Shown here in pieces: positions 8,447-17,875 of a stretch of 64,000 nucleotides of DNA (the stretch's first letter is position 1; every line of letters starts with the position of its first letter). This DNA is from Bacteroidota bacterium. Lineage in GTDB: Bacteria; Bacteroidota; Bacteroidia; Chitinophagales; Chitinophagaceae. Made by a program: the position numbers and the translations under genes. The stretch spans positions 1 through 64,000 of the forward strand of contig JAPLEO010000145.1 in the NCBI GenBank assembly GCA_026391125.1, written 5' to 3'. The notes below the pieces were generated by a model. It saw only the letters and a program-made list of their open reading frames with translations, made no database searches and was not told the origin of the DNA.

Positions 8447-10426
8447 CTAAACATTTTTATTTACCAAAGTGAATTTTGCTTTTGAACTAATGATCAAAGG
8501 AACTTTCTCTATGACGGTAACAGCAGTATCTAAACCAAATGCTTTTTGATCAGACTGTGAAAGGTTTTTGATGGTAAAATAAGTATCCATAATAAAGCCT
8601 TCTCTTAATTTAAAATCATTCTCAACAGAAAGAAATGGTTCGATAATCACATACGTAATGTCTGCATGAAATGAATTTGGATCAAGGCTCTCATACTTGT
8701 TCTCTACATATATTGCTTTGGAAGTGTACATTTCTTGCATTACTTTTTTGAAAAGTAAATTAACCCTTGGCTGAACCCTAAATCCTAAATTAAAATCAAT
8801 CCTAATAACTTTCCCCTTTACGATTTCTTTGGTTCTATACTCCATCGTGTAAGGGTTATCAGAACGATTGATGTGTAAAAACCAATACACTTCTGCACGT
8901 TTGGGTTTTCTATGCAAAATCGAGTGCATGATTCTTCTTTCAATTTCTCCATCAAAATCTGCTTTTGTTAGATACACCAAATGAGAGGCGAATTTTGGAA
9001 AGTCCTTGTCTGAACTTAATGCCACAAGCCTTGGAACATAATCAGAAAGTTTTACAAATTGCAAATACTGGTTAGTGATTTTTCTTGCTCTGTACCATAT
9101 CACCATTACAAAAACAAGTACCATATCAAATATTAAAAACAACCAACGGTCTTTGATCTTTGCTATGTTGGCTATAAAAAAAGAAACCTCCACCGTTACA
9201 AAAACAAGCATCACTAAGATTACCATAATCCTGGCCCATTTCTTAACCCGACGTAAGTAAACAAACATCAACGAGGTTGTCATCATCATGGTGATTGTAA
9301 TGAAAAATCCATATGCGGCTTCCATGTGTTCACTCTTTCTGAAATAATACATCATACTCACACAACCAATCCATAAGAACCAATTTAAACTTGGAATATA
9401 AATTTGTCCTTTCACATCAGAAGGAAACTTTATCGCAACCCTTGGCCAACAATTCATGCTAATGGCCTCACTGATCAATGTAAATGACCCACTGATCAAC
9501 GCCTGACTAGCAATGATAGTTGCCAGCGTTGCAATAATAACACCAATCAATAAAAACCAATGCGGCATTAATTCATAGAAGGGATTTAGTCCATTTAACT
9601 TTTCGCTATGTTGTGCCAATAGCCAAGCACCCTGTCCCATATAGTTTATGATCAGAGCTGTTTTTACAAAAATCCAACTCACTTGAATATTCTTCCTACC
9701 ACAATGTCCCAAATCGCTATATAATGCTTCCGCACCAGTGGTACAAAGAAACACTGCACCCAACAACCAAAAACCTTGCGGATAATTTACTAAGAGCTCA
9801 TAAGCATAATAAGGATTCAACGCCTTGATTATTTCTGGTGTATGTTGAATCTGAATGGCTCCTAAAATCAAAATCATACTAAACCAAACCATCATAATTG
9901 GTCCGAATGCAAAGCCCATTACTTTGGTTCCAAATCTTTGAAAAAAGAATAAAAGGGAGATTATTCCAATTACAATTCCAACGGTAAGATTATTACCAGG
10001 AACAATGGTATTTTCTAAGCCCTTGATACCACCCAACCCTTCAATAGCAGAAGAAACTGAAATTGGAGGAGTGATTATGCCATCTGCTAAAAGTGTTGCA
10101 GCGCCAATAATGGCAGGTATATATAACCACTTGGCATATCTACGAACCAATGCATATAATGAAAATATTCCTCCCTCTCCCCTGTTGTCTGCTTTTAAAG
10201 TGAGAAATACATATTTGAATGTGGTTTGAAGTGTTAGCGTCCATATCACACAGGAAATTCCTCCATATACCAACTGTTCTGTAATTACCCGATCACCAAT
10301 AATTGATCTAAATACATAAAGTGGGGAAGTACCAATATCACCATAAATAATTCCTAAAGTAACAAGTAGACCCGCAACACTAATCTTACTAATTTGACTT
10401 TGACCAGCCTGATGATGAGAAGACAT
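8447..10426 (-). CDS. kup: KUP family potassium uptake protein
   Basis: Potassium:proton symporter of the Kup/HAK/KT family in the inner membrane, 659 residues. About 12 membrane helices occupy residues 15-440, beginning with the family motif GIIYGDIGTSPLYVFR, followed by GGIFSLYALVRR and ADGIITPPISVSSAIEG. The cytoplasmic C-terminal part (about 450-659) is of normal length. The stop codon abuts that of the convergent GHL10 gene. A 205-base upstream gap separates it from the lacI-type gene on the same strand, so it is probably a single-gene unit. Confidence 0.95.
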   Translation of the reverse strand: MSSHHQAGQSQISKISVAGLLVTLGIIYGDIGTSPLYVFRSIIGDRVITEQLVYGGISCVIWTLTLQTTFKYVFLTLKADNRGEGGIFSLYALVRRYAKWLYIPAIIGAATLLADGIITPPISVSSAIEGLGGIKGLENTIVPGNNLTVGIVIGIISLLFFFQRFGTKVMGFAFGPIMMVWFSMILILGAIQIQHTPEIIKALNPYYAYELLVNYPQGFWLLGAVFLCTTGAEALYSDLGHCGRKNIQVSWIFVKTALIINYMGQGAWLLAQHSEKLNGLNPFYELMPHWFLLIGVIIATLATIIASQALISGSFTLISEAISMNCWPRVAIKFPSDVKGQIYIPSLNWFLWIGCVSMMYYFRKSEHMEAAYGFFITITMMMTTSLMFVYLRRVKKWARIMVILVMLVFVTVEVSFFIANIAKIKDRWLFLIFDMVLVFVMVIWYRARKITNQYLQFVKLSDYVPRLVALSSDKDFPKFASHLVYLTKADFDGEIERRIMHSILHRKPKRAEVYWFLHINRSDNPYTMEYRTKEIVKGKVIRIDFNLGFRVQPRVNLLFKKVMQEMYTSKAIYVENKYESLDPNSFHADITYVIIEPFLSVENDFKLREGFIMDTYFTIKNLSQSDQKAFGLDTAVTVIEKVPLIISSKAKFTLVNKNV

Positions 10427-10631
10427 TAACGACTATTTTAATTCAATGAATAATACAGCAGTAACTTTGAATGATAGGAATGAGCAACGCAAAGCGTCAG
10501 GGGATTGAAATCATCTGTTACAAATCGTTAGAGAGGATAAATTTAGTTGATTTAATTTTTACTTAACTAATCTTAAGCTGAATTTAATACATACGGTTGT
10601 TTGTATACTTCAGAACCTTAGTTAAAAAGTC

Positions 10632-11627
10632 TTACAGTGAACCACCTTCTACTAAGATTGACTCTAATATAACTTCTTCTGTTTCTTTATTTCCTTTTAA
10701 GGCAGCATACATTTGCTTGAATGCCAATTTTCCTAATTTGAAGCCACTCGTTTCAACATAGGTAATTTTAGGATCGTATAAGGTAGGAATCAAACCATTA
10801 CTAATTCCGATGATTGATATTTCTTCTGGCACTTTTAATTTTGTTTCGTGCACTGCATGCATCACACCCATTAAGATCATATCGCCCATACAAAAAACAG
10901 CATCAGGAATTTCTTTCTTGAACACATCCAAACAAACCTGCCTTGACCCTTCTATATGCTCTGGAAAAAAGTAAGTGACTTTTGTGTCCTTTGCATGTAT
11001 TTCAAAATATTTTTTAAAAGAAGCATACCTCAATTTGGTGATACTCAAATGGGGGTGTCCAAAAAGTGCCAGTACATTTTTTTTACCCTTTTCAATGATC
11101 GACTTCGCAGCAATTTGTGCGGCAATTTCATCGGCCAAACAAACCTTACTAAATCCACTCACTTCAGCCACACGATCAAAAAAAACAACGGGAACACCAG
11201 AATCATGCAACTTTCTAAATGGGGTCATGTCTTCTGTTTCAATTGAAATAGACACAAACAAACCCATGATTTTATTTCTCCTTAAAACATTAATGTTGGA
11301 GATCTCTAAAGAAAGCTTATCAAGCGATTGCATGATCATGATCGAGTAACCTTGCTTCACCGCTTCTTCCTCAACTGCAGAAATGAAAAAGTCGTAAAAA
11401 TAATTTCGAATTGTTGGCACCAAAATGCCAAGCACATTACTTTGCTGTGTTCTTAACTGAACTGCAAAATTATTGGGTTCATAGTCAAGCGCTGCAGCCA
11501 ATTCTTTTACCCTTGCTTTTGTTTTTGTGGAAATATCTGGATGATCTTTAAGCGCTCGAGATACTGTAGAAATGCTGATTCCCAAAATTTCTGACAATTT
11601 CTTCAAAGTATTTGGCTGAAATCCCAT
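10632..11627 (-). CDS. LacI family transcriptional regulator
   Basis: 331-residue regulator. The N-terminal HTH and hinge (residues 7-53, ILGISISTVSRALKDHPDIS) are typical LacI sequence; the rest is a periplasmic-binding-protein-like sensor domain, with LGILVPTIRNYFYDFFISAV, DRV and EEISIIGISNG. LacI proteins bind palindromes with a central CG and respond to sugars or related ligands. No sugar utilisation genes adjoin it, so the ligand is unknown; AAACGTTT palindromes occur at 31486-31509 and could be targets of this class. It is upstream of kup on the same strand with a 205-base gap. Confidence 0.93.
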   Translation of the reverse strand: MGFQPNTLKKLSEILGISISTVSRALKDHPDISTKTKARVKELAAALDYEPNNFAVQLRTQQSNVLGILVPTIRNYFYDFFISAVEEEAVKQGYSIMIMQSLDKLSLEISNINVLRRNKIMGLFVSISIETEDMTPFRKLHDSGVPVVFFDRVAEVSGFSKVCLADEIAAQIAAKSIIEKGKKNVLALFGHPHLSITKLRYASFKKYFEIHAKDTKVTYFFPEHIEGSRQVCLDVFKKEIPDAVFCMGDMILMGVMHAVHETKLKVPEEISIIGISNGLIPTLYDPKITYVETSGFKLGKLAFKQMYAALKGNKETEEVILESILVEGGSL

Positions 11628-11741
11628 GAACTGAAAACTAATTTTTAAAAGAAACTTATAACCAAAGTTAATTTTTAAAAAAGGATTCCCGGTTTTTAAT
11701 ATTTGAAGAAGGGCCTACCCAAATTATTTAACCTTTTCAGC

Positions 11742-12215
11742 TTACTCTGGCCAAATACCTAACCGTTTTTCAGTAGCTATAAATCTGAATTCAAAGATTT
11801 TCTGGACTTGTTTTTTTACAAATAGCCAATGAGCCAAATCACCCAACATCCAAAAAGGTAATTTGTAATGAACAATATCAGTCATTTCAACACCTCCCTC
11901 AATTGATTTGAAATGGTGCTGGTGATGCCATAAACTGTATGGCCCAAATCTTTGCTCATCTATGAAATATTGCTTGTCTACAATCTGTGTGATTTCTGTC
12001 ATCCAATAAAGCGGAATACCTAAAATGGGTTTTACGATATATTCAATAATCTGGCCAGCGTACATTTTTTCGCCATGGTGCTTTGAAATGATTTTAAACC
12101 CTAGTTTGGATGGGGTGATCTCTTTCAAATTGCTAGGATTACTGAAAAATTCCCAGGCCTGCTCTAAGCTGATAGGCATTTTTTGAACTGTCTTCACAGA
12201 ATATACTTTCGACAT
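11742..12215 (-). CDS. SRPBCC family (START-like) protein
   Basis: 157-residue protein with a START-like/polyketide-cyclase fold. It starts with a beta strand (VYSVKTVQKMPISLEQAWEF), then SNPSNLKEITPSKLGFKII, GQIIEYIVKPILGIPLYW and a C-terminal long helix, the usual ligand-binding SRPBCC layout. There is no signal peptide, so it is probably cytoplasmic. Homologues in Bacteroidota are generally annotated only by fold. It is divergent from the helicase gene (100-base gap) and no function is evident from context. Confidence 0.8.
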   Translation of the reverse strand: MSKVYSVKTVQKMPISLEQAWEFFSNPSNLKEITPSKLGFKIISKHHGEKMYAGQIIEYIVKPILGIPLYWMTEITQIVDKQYFIDEQRFGPYSLWHHQHHFKSIEGGVEMTDIVHYKLPFWMLGDLAHWLFVKKQVQKIFEFRFIATEKRLGIWPE

Positions 12216-12316
12216 CGCTTTACTTTGAATGATAACATCCTAAAGATCGTATTGTTTAACTAATTTGTTCTTTAGGGAAATAAAAACAGCTGATTGCTTT
12301 CATTTATCTTTATCAT

Positions 12317-15300
12317 ATGGCAACCTTAGAGCAACAAAAAGCACAATTCATTAAAATATATTCTGCACTCAATGCCCAGCAAAAAGTAGCAGTTGATACT
12401 ATTGAAGGTCCGGTTATGGTCATTGCCGGTCCAGGTACCGGTAAAACCCAAATTCTAAGTGCCCGAATTGGCAAGATCTTATTAGAAACCGATACTTCAC
12501 CAGAGAATATTCTTTGCCTTACTTATACTGATGCAGGTGCGGTTGCTATGCGCAAAAGGTTGCTAGGGTTTATTGGGCCTGACGCATATAAAGTAAACAT
12601 TTACACATTTCACGCTTTCTGTAACGACATCATTCAAGAAAATCTTTCGCTGTTTGAAAAAAATTCCCTCGACCCAATCTCTGATTTAGAAAAGATCGAC
12701 CTCTTCAAACAATTAATAGATGGATTTGAAAAAAACAATCCTCTCAAAAGGTACCGCGGAGATGTTTATTTCGAAATAAACAACCTTCAACAGCTCTTTA
12801 GCAGTATGAAGAAAGAGGGCTGGACGCCAGAATTTATTAGCGATAAAATAAATGCTTACTTGAACGACTTACCCAATAGAGAAGAATTCGTTTACAAAAG
12901 AGCTTACAAACAATTTAAGGCAGGCGACTTAAAAGAAAATAAAATTGTTGAAGAACAAGAAAAGATGGCAAAACTCCTCGCTGCAGTGAACGAGTTTCCT
13001 AATTTTCAGCAACTCATGCGTAGAAGGAATCGATATGATTTTGATGATATGATCAATTGGGTTATCAAAGCATTTGAAGAAAATCCAACACTTTTATCAC
13101 GTTACCAAGAACAGTTTTTATACATTCTAGTTGATGAATATCAAGATACCAGTGGCACACAAAATCGTTTAGTAGAACTACTGATCAACTATTGGGAACA
13201 ACCCAACATTTTTGTGGTGGGAGATGACGATCAAAGTATCTATCGCTTCCAAGGTGCGAACGTTGAAAATATGCTTGGATTTGCCAATCGATATCAGGAT
13301 GATCTGGTTAAGATTGTACTTACCAATAACTATCGTTCAACCCAACCAATATTAGATATATCAAAAACACTGATCGACAGAAACGAAGAACGATTGATCA
13401 AACAAATAGAAGGACTTAGTAAAACACTCAAGGCTTCTAATAACGACTTACAAAGTATTACTGAATTTCCAGTCATCAACGAATACGAATCAGTTCGTCA
13501 GGAAATGATTGCCATTTGCTTACAGGTGCAATCACTACTCGATGCCGGAGTGTTGCCTGGCAGGATTGGAATCATTTATAAGGAAAACAAATACGGAGAA
13601 GCGCTTACGCAGTTTTTAAAACAAAGGAAGATTGCAGTCTATAGTAAACGCAATCTTAACATTTTAGAGATTCCACTTGCTAAAAAAATTATTCTATTTC
13701 TAAAATATCTTGCAGCAGAATTAGACATAGCTTTTGGTGGAGAAGAAATGTTATTTGAGATTCTCCACTTTGATTGGTTTAATATTCCACCGATCCAAAT
13801 TGCTACTCTAAGTTCATTAGTTGCTGATAGAAAATTTGGTGAAAATAAAACTAGTTTAAGAAAACAAATTTTTGAGAAAGCCAATGGCCCTGCTTCAGAT
13901 CTGTTTAGCACTGCACAACCTGCAGGGCTGATCATCGCTAGCAAAGCAGTAGAAAAATTGATTGCTGATGTAAGTAATTGCACCCTCATCAATTTATTTG
14001 AAAACCTCATTCGAGATACTCAATTACTAAGTTGGATTATGTTGAGTGAAGAGAAACACTGGCACTTGCAAGTACTTTCTGGACTCTTCGAATTTATTAA
14101 AGAAGAAGCAGGACGTAACCCAACTTTATCCCTAGATCAACTAGTGAATATTTTCTCACTCATGGAGAAAGAAGACCTTGCACTGCCATTGGTTCAGGTA
14201 AGTGGTAGTGATAAAGGCGTAAACCTTTTAACAGCTCATGGTTCGAAAGGACTAGAATTTGAACATGTTTTTTTTGCGGGTTGTAACGCATCGAATTGGG
14301 AGAAAAAAAGAAAACCAGGCGGTGGGTATAGTTTCCCTGATACCTTATTTCAATCACAACCCAAACAATCTGAGGAAGAAGAGTTACGTAGATTGTTCTA
14401 TGTGGTACTTACAAGGGCAGAATTAAAACTTTCGATCTCCTATAGTAAATACCGCAACGACGGAAAAGCTTTAGAGCCATCTATGTTTATTGCAGAGATC
14501 CAAGATATTCATGCATTACCTATACATCACATTGCGTTGGATACAACTGTATTAAGCGAATTCGCACTTGTTCAGTTCGAAGAAGAACAAGCCCCTGAAA
14601 TAGAAAAAGTAGAAGCAGAATTTATTGATCGAATCCTCGAAAAATTCGTCATGAATGTAACAGCTCTTAATAATTATTTGAAATGTCCGCTACAATTTTA
14701 TTTTCAAAATTTGGTTCGAGTCCCTTCTGGAAAATCCGAGGCTACTGAATTTGGTTCTGCGGTGCACTTTGCTTTAGAAAAACTGTTTTCTAAAATGCAG
14801 ACCAACGACAGGTTCCCAGAACTTGCAGAATTCATTAACGACTTTGAATGGTATATGCATCGCCATCGAGAAAGCTTTACAAGAGAAGAATTTAATCGCC
14901 GTAAAGAATATGGCCAGGAAGTACTTACTAACTATTACAACAAATACTTAGCTAGTTGGAACAAAATAGTTGCAGTAGAAAGAACCATTAGAAATGTGGT
15001 TGTTGCAGGCGTTCCTTTAAAAGGTAAACTCGATAAACTCGAATTTGATGGCAAGTCTGTGAATGTGGTGGATTATAAAACGGGTGATATAGAAAAGGCA
15101 AAAAAGAAATTGAATCCGCCACATGAAGAGGATCCAAATGGAGGTGACTACTGGCGGCAGGCTGTGTTTTATAAAATTCTGGTCGACAACTATGAGCAGA
15201 AGAATTGGCAAGTAATGAGTACTGAATTCGACTTTATAGAACCTGATAAGAAAAAACAGTTTCGTAAAGAAAAAATTGTCATTCAAGAAGCTGATATCAC

Positions 15301-15466
15301 TACTGTGAAGCAGCAAATTCAAACGGTTTGGAAAAAAATTCAGGATAGAGAATTGTATACTGGCTGCGGAAAGAAAGAATGCCATTGGTGCAATTTTGTC
15401 AAAGACAATAACATGGCTATTGCACTGCACGACCTGAACGAATCAGACGGGGGAAACGAAGAATAA
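12317..15466 (+). CDS. UvrD/Rep-like ATP-dependent DNA helicase with C-terminal PD-(D/E)XK nuclease
   Basis: 1049-residue SF1A helicase-nuclease, probably for recombinational repair. Helicase motifs: Q motif LNAQQKVAV, Walker A AGPGTGKT (37-44), motif II VDEYQDT (272-278), motif III VGDDDQSIYRFQG, NYRS, LLTAHGSKGLEFEHVFFAG and FYVVLTRA. The last 280 residues are a RecB/AddB-type nuclease: FGSAVHFALEKL, GKLDKLEF and VVDYKTG. A cysteine in LKCPLQFYFQN together with CGKKECHWC near residue 1017 matches the iron-sulfur staple of AddB-type nucleases. No AddB/RexB partner is visible next to it. Starts at ATG with a short AT-rich leader. Confidence 0.9.
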   Translation: MATLEQQKAQFIKIYSALNAQQKVAVDTIEGPVMVIAGPGTGKTQILSARIGKILLETDTSPENILCLTYTDAGAVAMRKRLLGFIGPDAYKVNIYTFHAFCNDIIQENLSLFEKNSLDPISDLEKIDLFKQLIDGFEKNNPLKRYRGDVYFEINNLQQLFSSMKKEGWTPEFISDKINAYLNDLPNREEFVYKRAYKQFKAGDLKENKIVEEQEKMAKLLAAVNEFPNFQQLMRRRNRYDFDDMINWVIKAFEENPTLLSRYQEQFLYILVDEYQDTSGTQNRLVELLINYWEQPNIFVVGDDDQSIYRFQGANVENMLGFANRYQDDLVKIVLTNNYRSTQPILDISKTLIDRNEERLIKQIEGLSKTLKASNNDLQSITEFPVINEYESVRQEMIAICLQVQSLLDAGVLPGRIGIIYKENKYGEALTQFLKQRKIAVYSKRNLNILEIPLAKKIILFLKYLAAELDIAFGGEEMLFEILHFDWFNIPPIQIATLSSLVADRKFGENKTSLRKQIFEKANGPASDLFSTAQPAGLIIASKAVEKLIADVSNCTLINLFENLIRDTQLLSWIMLSEEKHWHLQVLSGLFEFIKEEAGRNPTLSLDQLVNIFSLMEKEDLALPLVQVSGSDKGVNLLTAHGSKGLEFEHVFFAGCNASNWEKKRKPGGGYSFPDTLFQSQPKQSEEEELRRLFYVVLTRAELKLSISYSKYRNDGKALEPSMFIAEIQDIHALPIHHIALDTTVLSEFALVQFEEEQAPEIEKVEAEFIDRILEKFVMNVTALNNYLKCPLQFYFQNLVRVPSGKSEATEFGSAVHFALEKLFSKMQTNDRFPELAEFINDFEWYMHRHRESFTREEFNRRKEYGQEVLTNYYNKYLASWNKIVAVERTIRNVVVAGVPLKGKLDKLEFDGKSVNVVDYKTGDIEKAKKKLNPPHEEDPNGGDYWRQAVFYKILVDNYEQKNWQVMSTEFDFIEPDKKKQFRKEKIVIQEADITTVKQQIQTVWKKIQDRELYTGCGKKECHWCNFVKDNNMAIALHDLNESDGGNEE

Positions 15467-15548
15467 ATCATTTTTTAACGACTCTAACTGCTTTTTCATG
15501 CCCTTAGGGGTTCTATATTTGCTGCGGAAACTAAATCGAATAGGGTGT

Positions 15549-16958
15549 ATGAAAACTAAAAGCTCAAATTTATTATTGGTCTTTGTTTGTCTGATGAGTA
15601 CCATTGGCTTTTACTCATGCGCCAATATCATACCTCCTGGGGGTGGACCAAGAGATAGTATTCCACCTCGGTTGATTGGTGCTTTCCCAAAAGATTCTGC
15701 TGTGAATGTGGCTAGCCAAAATATTATCTTGAGCTTCGACGAATACGTAACACTCCAGAATACCAATGAAAACCTGATCATTTCACCCAACCCAAAAAAC
15801 ATTCCCTTGGTTGATTACAAGTTGCATAATGTGACGGTGAAATTGCGGGATAGTTTGGAAAAAAACACGACCTATTCATTTGATTTTGGAAATGCAATCA
15901 AAGACGTGAATGAGGGGAATGAAGCTAAGAATTTTACTTACGTTTTCTCAACTGGCAACAAACTTGATAGTAATAGTTATAGTGGCTATGTGTTCTTAGC
16001 TGAAACCGGTAAAACCGACACCACGCTAATAGCTGTATTACACAACAATACTGCTGATAGTTCCATCTATAAAAACAAACCTCGCTATTATACAAGGATC
16101 AATAGGAAGGGCTATTTTAATTTTAAATACCTACCTCAAGGAAGGTTTTCAGTTTATGTAGTTCCAAATGATTTTACAAAAAAATATGATGATAGTACAA
16201 AAACTTTTGCGTTTTTAAAAGAACCGATACTGATCAATGGCAGTCAACGAACAGACACTTTATATGCCTATCAGGAATATAAAAAATCGGAACCTAAAGC
16301 TGTGGTCTCAACTACCACTACTCCAAAATCAAAATCTTCTGCTGATGATAAAAGGTTAAAATATAGCTCCAATCTTGAATCTGGAGGACAACAAGATCTA
16401 CTTCAAAATCTGGAACTCAATTTTGGCCGACCTCTTAGATCTTGGGATAGCTCTAAGATTGTTTTATATGACACATCTTTTAAGCCCATCACAGGCTACA
16501 AACTTTCTATCGATACCAGCAAAACCAAGATCAGTCTTGAATATCCATGGAAAGAAAAACAATTTTTCAGATTGATCGTTTCGAAAGACGCGTTTGTAGA
16601 CACTTTGGGAAATGGTCTTGCAAAATCTGATACGGCTAAGATCTTCACTAAAAGAGACGCTGAATATGGCAGTTGTAGAATCCGATTTGTAAACTTAGAC
16701 TTAACGGCACATCCTGTGATGCAGTTGGTATTAGATGGCAAGGTCTCTGGATCCTACGCAATTACAGGAAAAGAGTTCATACGTAAACGCTTCAAACCAG
16801 GTGAATACGAATTCAGGATTTTATATGATAGCAATCAAAATGGAAAATGGGATCCAGGATCATTCAAAGAGAAAAAACAACCTGAGTTGGTAAAGAGCTT
16901 TACCAAAAAAATAATGATCAGAGCTGATAGAGACACTGATCAATCTTATATTTTTTAA
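15549..16958 (+). CDS. Ig-like domain-containing lipoprotein
   Basis: Probable envelope lipoprotein. I start it at MKTKSSNLLLVFVC, 17 codons inside the track ORF, because a lipoprotein signal peptide with lipobox GFYSC (Cys 24) follows at once; the longer form would hide it. The mature N-terminus CANIIPPGGGPRDSIPP and the PKDSAVNVASQNIILSFDEYV stretch are typical of the bacterial Ig-like domain (Big_5-like) proteins found widely in Bacteroidota. The C-terminal part is beta-rich and has LYDSNQNGKWDPGSF, a calcium-loop-like motif. The function is unknown, probably structural at the cell surface or periplasm. Confidence 0.8.
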   Translation: MKTKSSNLLLVFVCLMSTIGFYSCANIIPPGGGPRDSIPPRLIGAFPKDSAVNVASQNIILSFDEYVTLQNTNENLIISPNPKNIPLVDYKLHNVTVKLRDSLEKNTTYSFDFGNAIKDVNEGNEAKNFTYVFSTGNKLDSNSYSGYVFLAETGKTDTTLIAVLHNNTADSSIYKNKPRYYTRINRKGYFNFKYLPQGRFSVYVVPNDFTKKYDDSTKTFAFLKEPILINGSQRTDTLYAYQEYKKSEPKAVVSTTTTPKSKSSADDKRLKYSSNLESGGQQDLLQNLELNFGRPLRSWDSSKIVLYDTSFKPITGYKLSIDTSKTKISLEYPWKEKQFFRLIVSKDAFVDTLGNGLAKSDTAKIFTKRDAEYGSCRIRFVNLDLTAHPVMQLVLDGKVSGSYAITGKEFIRKRFKPGEYEFRILYDSNQNGKWDPGSFKEKKQPELVKSFTKKIMIRADRDTDQSYIF

Positions 16959-17074
16959 TAAAGGACTAATGTATCTATAAATAAAATGACTATACTGTTT
17001 AATTTTTGTTCCTTTTTAAATAAATTAATTAAACAATTAAAATAAAATAGTCGCTTTATTAAATAATTTATTCA

Positions 17075-17104
17075 TTATACAATTTCTTTTTTTAAATTGT
17101 ATAA
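17075..17104. repeat. perfect 11-bp inverted repeat in AT-rich gap before the PAS gene
   Basis: TTATACAATTT and AAATTGTATAA face each other across 8 bases in the very AT-rich 202-base gap 16959-17160. It could be the terminator of the Ig-like lipoprotein gene (the loop is T-rich, but no T-run follows) or an operator for the PAS gene 57 bases downstream. Nothing else is recognisable in the gap. Confidence 0.55.
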
Positions 17105-17160
17105 GCATATAGTGCGTATCTGTCTATCGTTTAAAGCTCCCCCCCTTTAAAATTCTTGCA

Positions 17161-17856
17161 ATGAATGATTACTATCATATAACGGAGCAGAATAGTATAA
17201 ACCTAAAAGCCTTACTTAATGCTTATCAGAATGCAACTGATGAAAATATCATTTGTTCCATAACTGATGTACAGGGCAATATCATTTACGCCAATAAAAA
17301 GTTTTGCGAGATTTCTCAATATAGAGTTGAAGAATTAATAGGCAAAAACCATAATATCGTTAACGCAAGTTTTCATTCTGTCGAATTTTTTAACCATATG
17401 TGGGATACGATTAAATCTGGCAGTGTTTGGCGCGGCGAGGTAAAAAATCGTGCTAAAGATGGCTCATTTTATTGGCTTGAATCTGTCATCATTCCTATTA
17501 AAGATGCAGACGATGTAGTTCAACAATATTTATCACTCAGGATTCTAATCAACGACAAAAAGAAGGCTGAAGAAGATGCTGCCCGACACATCAAGGAACT
17601 AGAAGAATTATTATTTATTCTCTCACATGAGGTTCGCCAGCCAGTTGCAAATATCCAAGGGATTGCTAATTTGTTTGAAAGGCATATTGATCATCCTGAG
17701 GAATTAAGAAAACTGGTACACCTAATACAGCAATCTGCCCGTATACTTGATGATTTCACAAAAAAGTTGACCCTTTTTGTACACGAATTGGAAGTAAATG
17801 AAAGAACCCAATTCAATTTGCATACAAAACACAAGAATCGTGTCTTAAATAAATAG
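17161..17856 (+). CDS. PAS domain protein with orphan HisKA-like helix and no kinase domain
   Basis: 231-residue cytoplasmic protein. A PAS sensor domain (about 25-135: TDVQGNIIYANKKFCEISQY, then RGEVKNRAKDGSFYW) is followed by a coiled linker and a helical hairpin with ILSHEVRQPVANIQGI, an H-box with phospho-acceptor-like H156. No N, G1 or G2 box of a HATPase domain follows; the gene stops at residue 231 and the downstream DNA is recR, so no catalytic half was left behind. It may take phosphate from a partner kinase or act as a dimerising sensor. It lies 19 bases upstream of recR on the same strand. Confidence 0.82.
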   Translation: MNDYYHITEQNSINLKALLNAYQNATDENIICSITDVQGNIIYANKKFCEISQYRVEELIGKNHNIVNASFHSVEFFNHMWDTIKSGSVWRGEVKNRAKDGSFYWLESVIIPIKDADDVVQQYLSLRILINDKKKAEEDAARHIKELEELLFILSHEVRQPVANIQGIANLFERHIDHPEELRKLVHLIQQSARILDDFTKKLTLFVHELEVNERTQFNLHTKHKNRVLNK

Positions 17857-17875
17857 GTCTACTTATCTTTGGGCT

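Noticed and set aside
10975-11349. Plus-strand ORF of 124 residues
   Set aside because: Antisense shadow of the LacI-type gene.
13639-14010. Minus-strand ORF of 123 residues
   Set aside because: Lies wholly inside the helicase gene and has no recognisable domain; a shadow frame.
15017-15430. Minus-strand ORF of 137 residues
   Set aside because: Entirely within the nuclease part of the helicase gene; low-complexity hydrophobic shadow.
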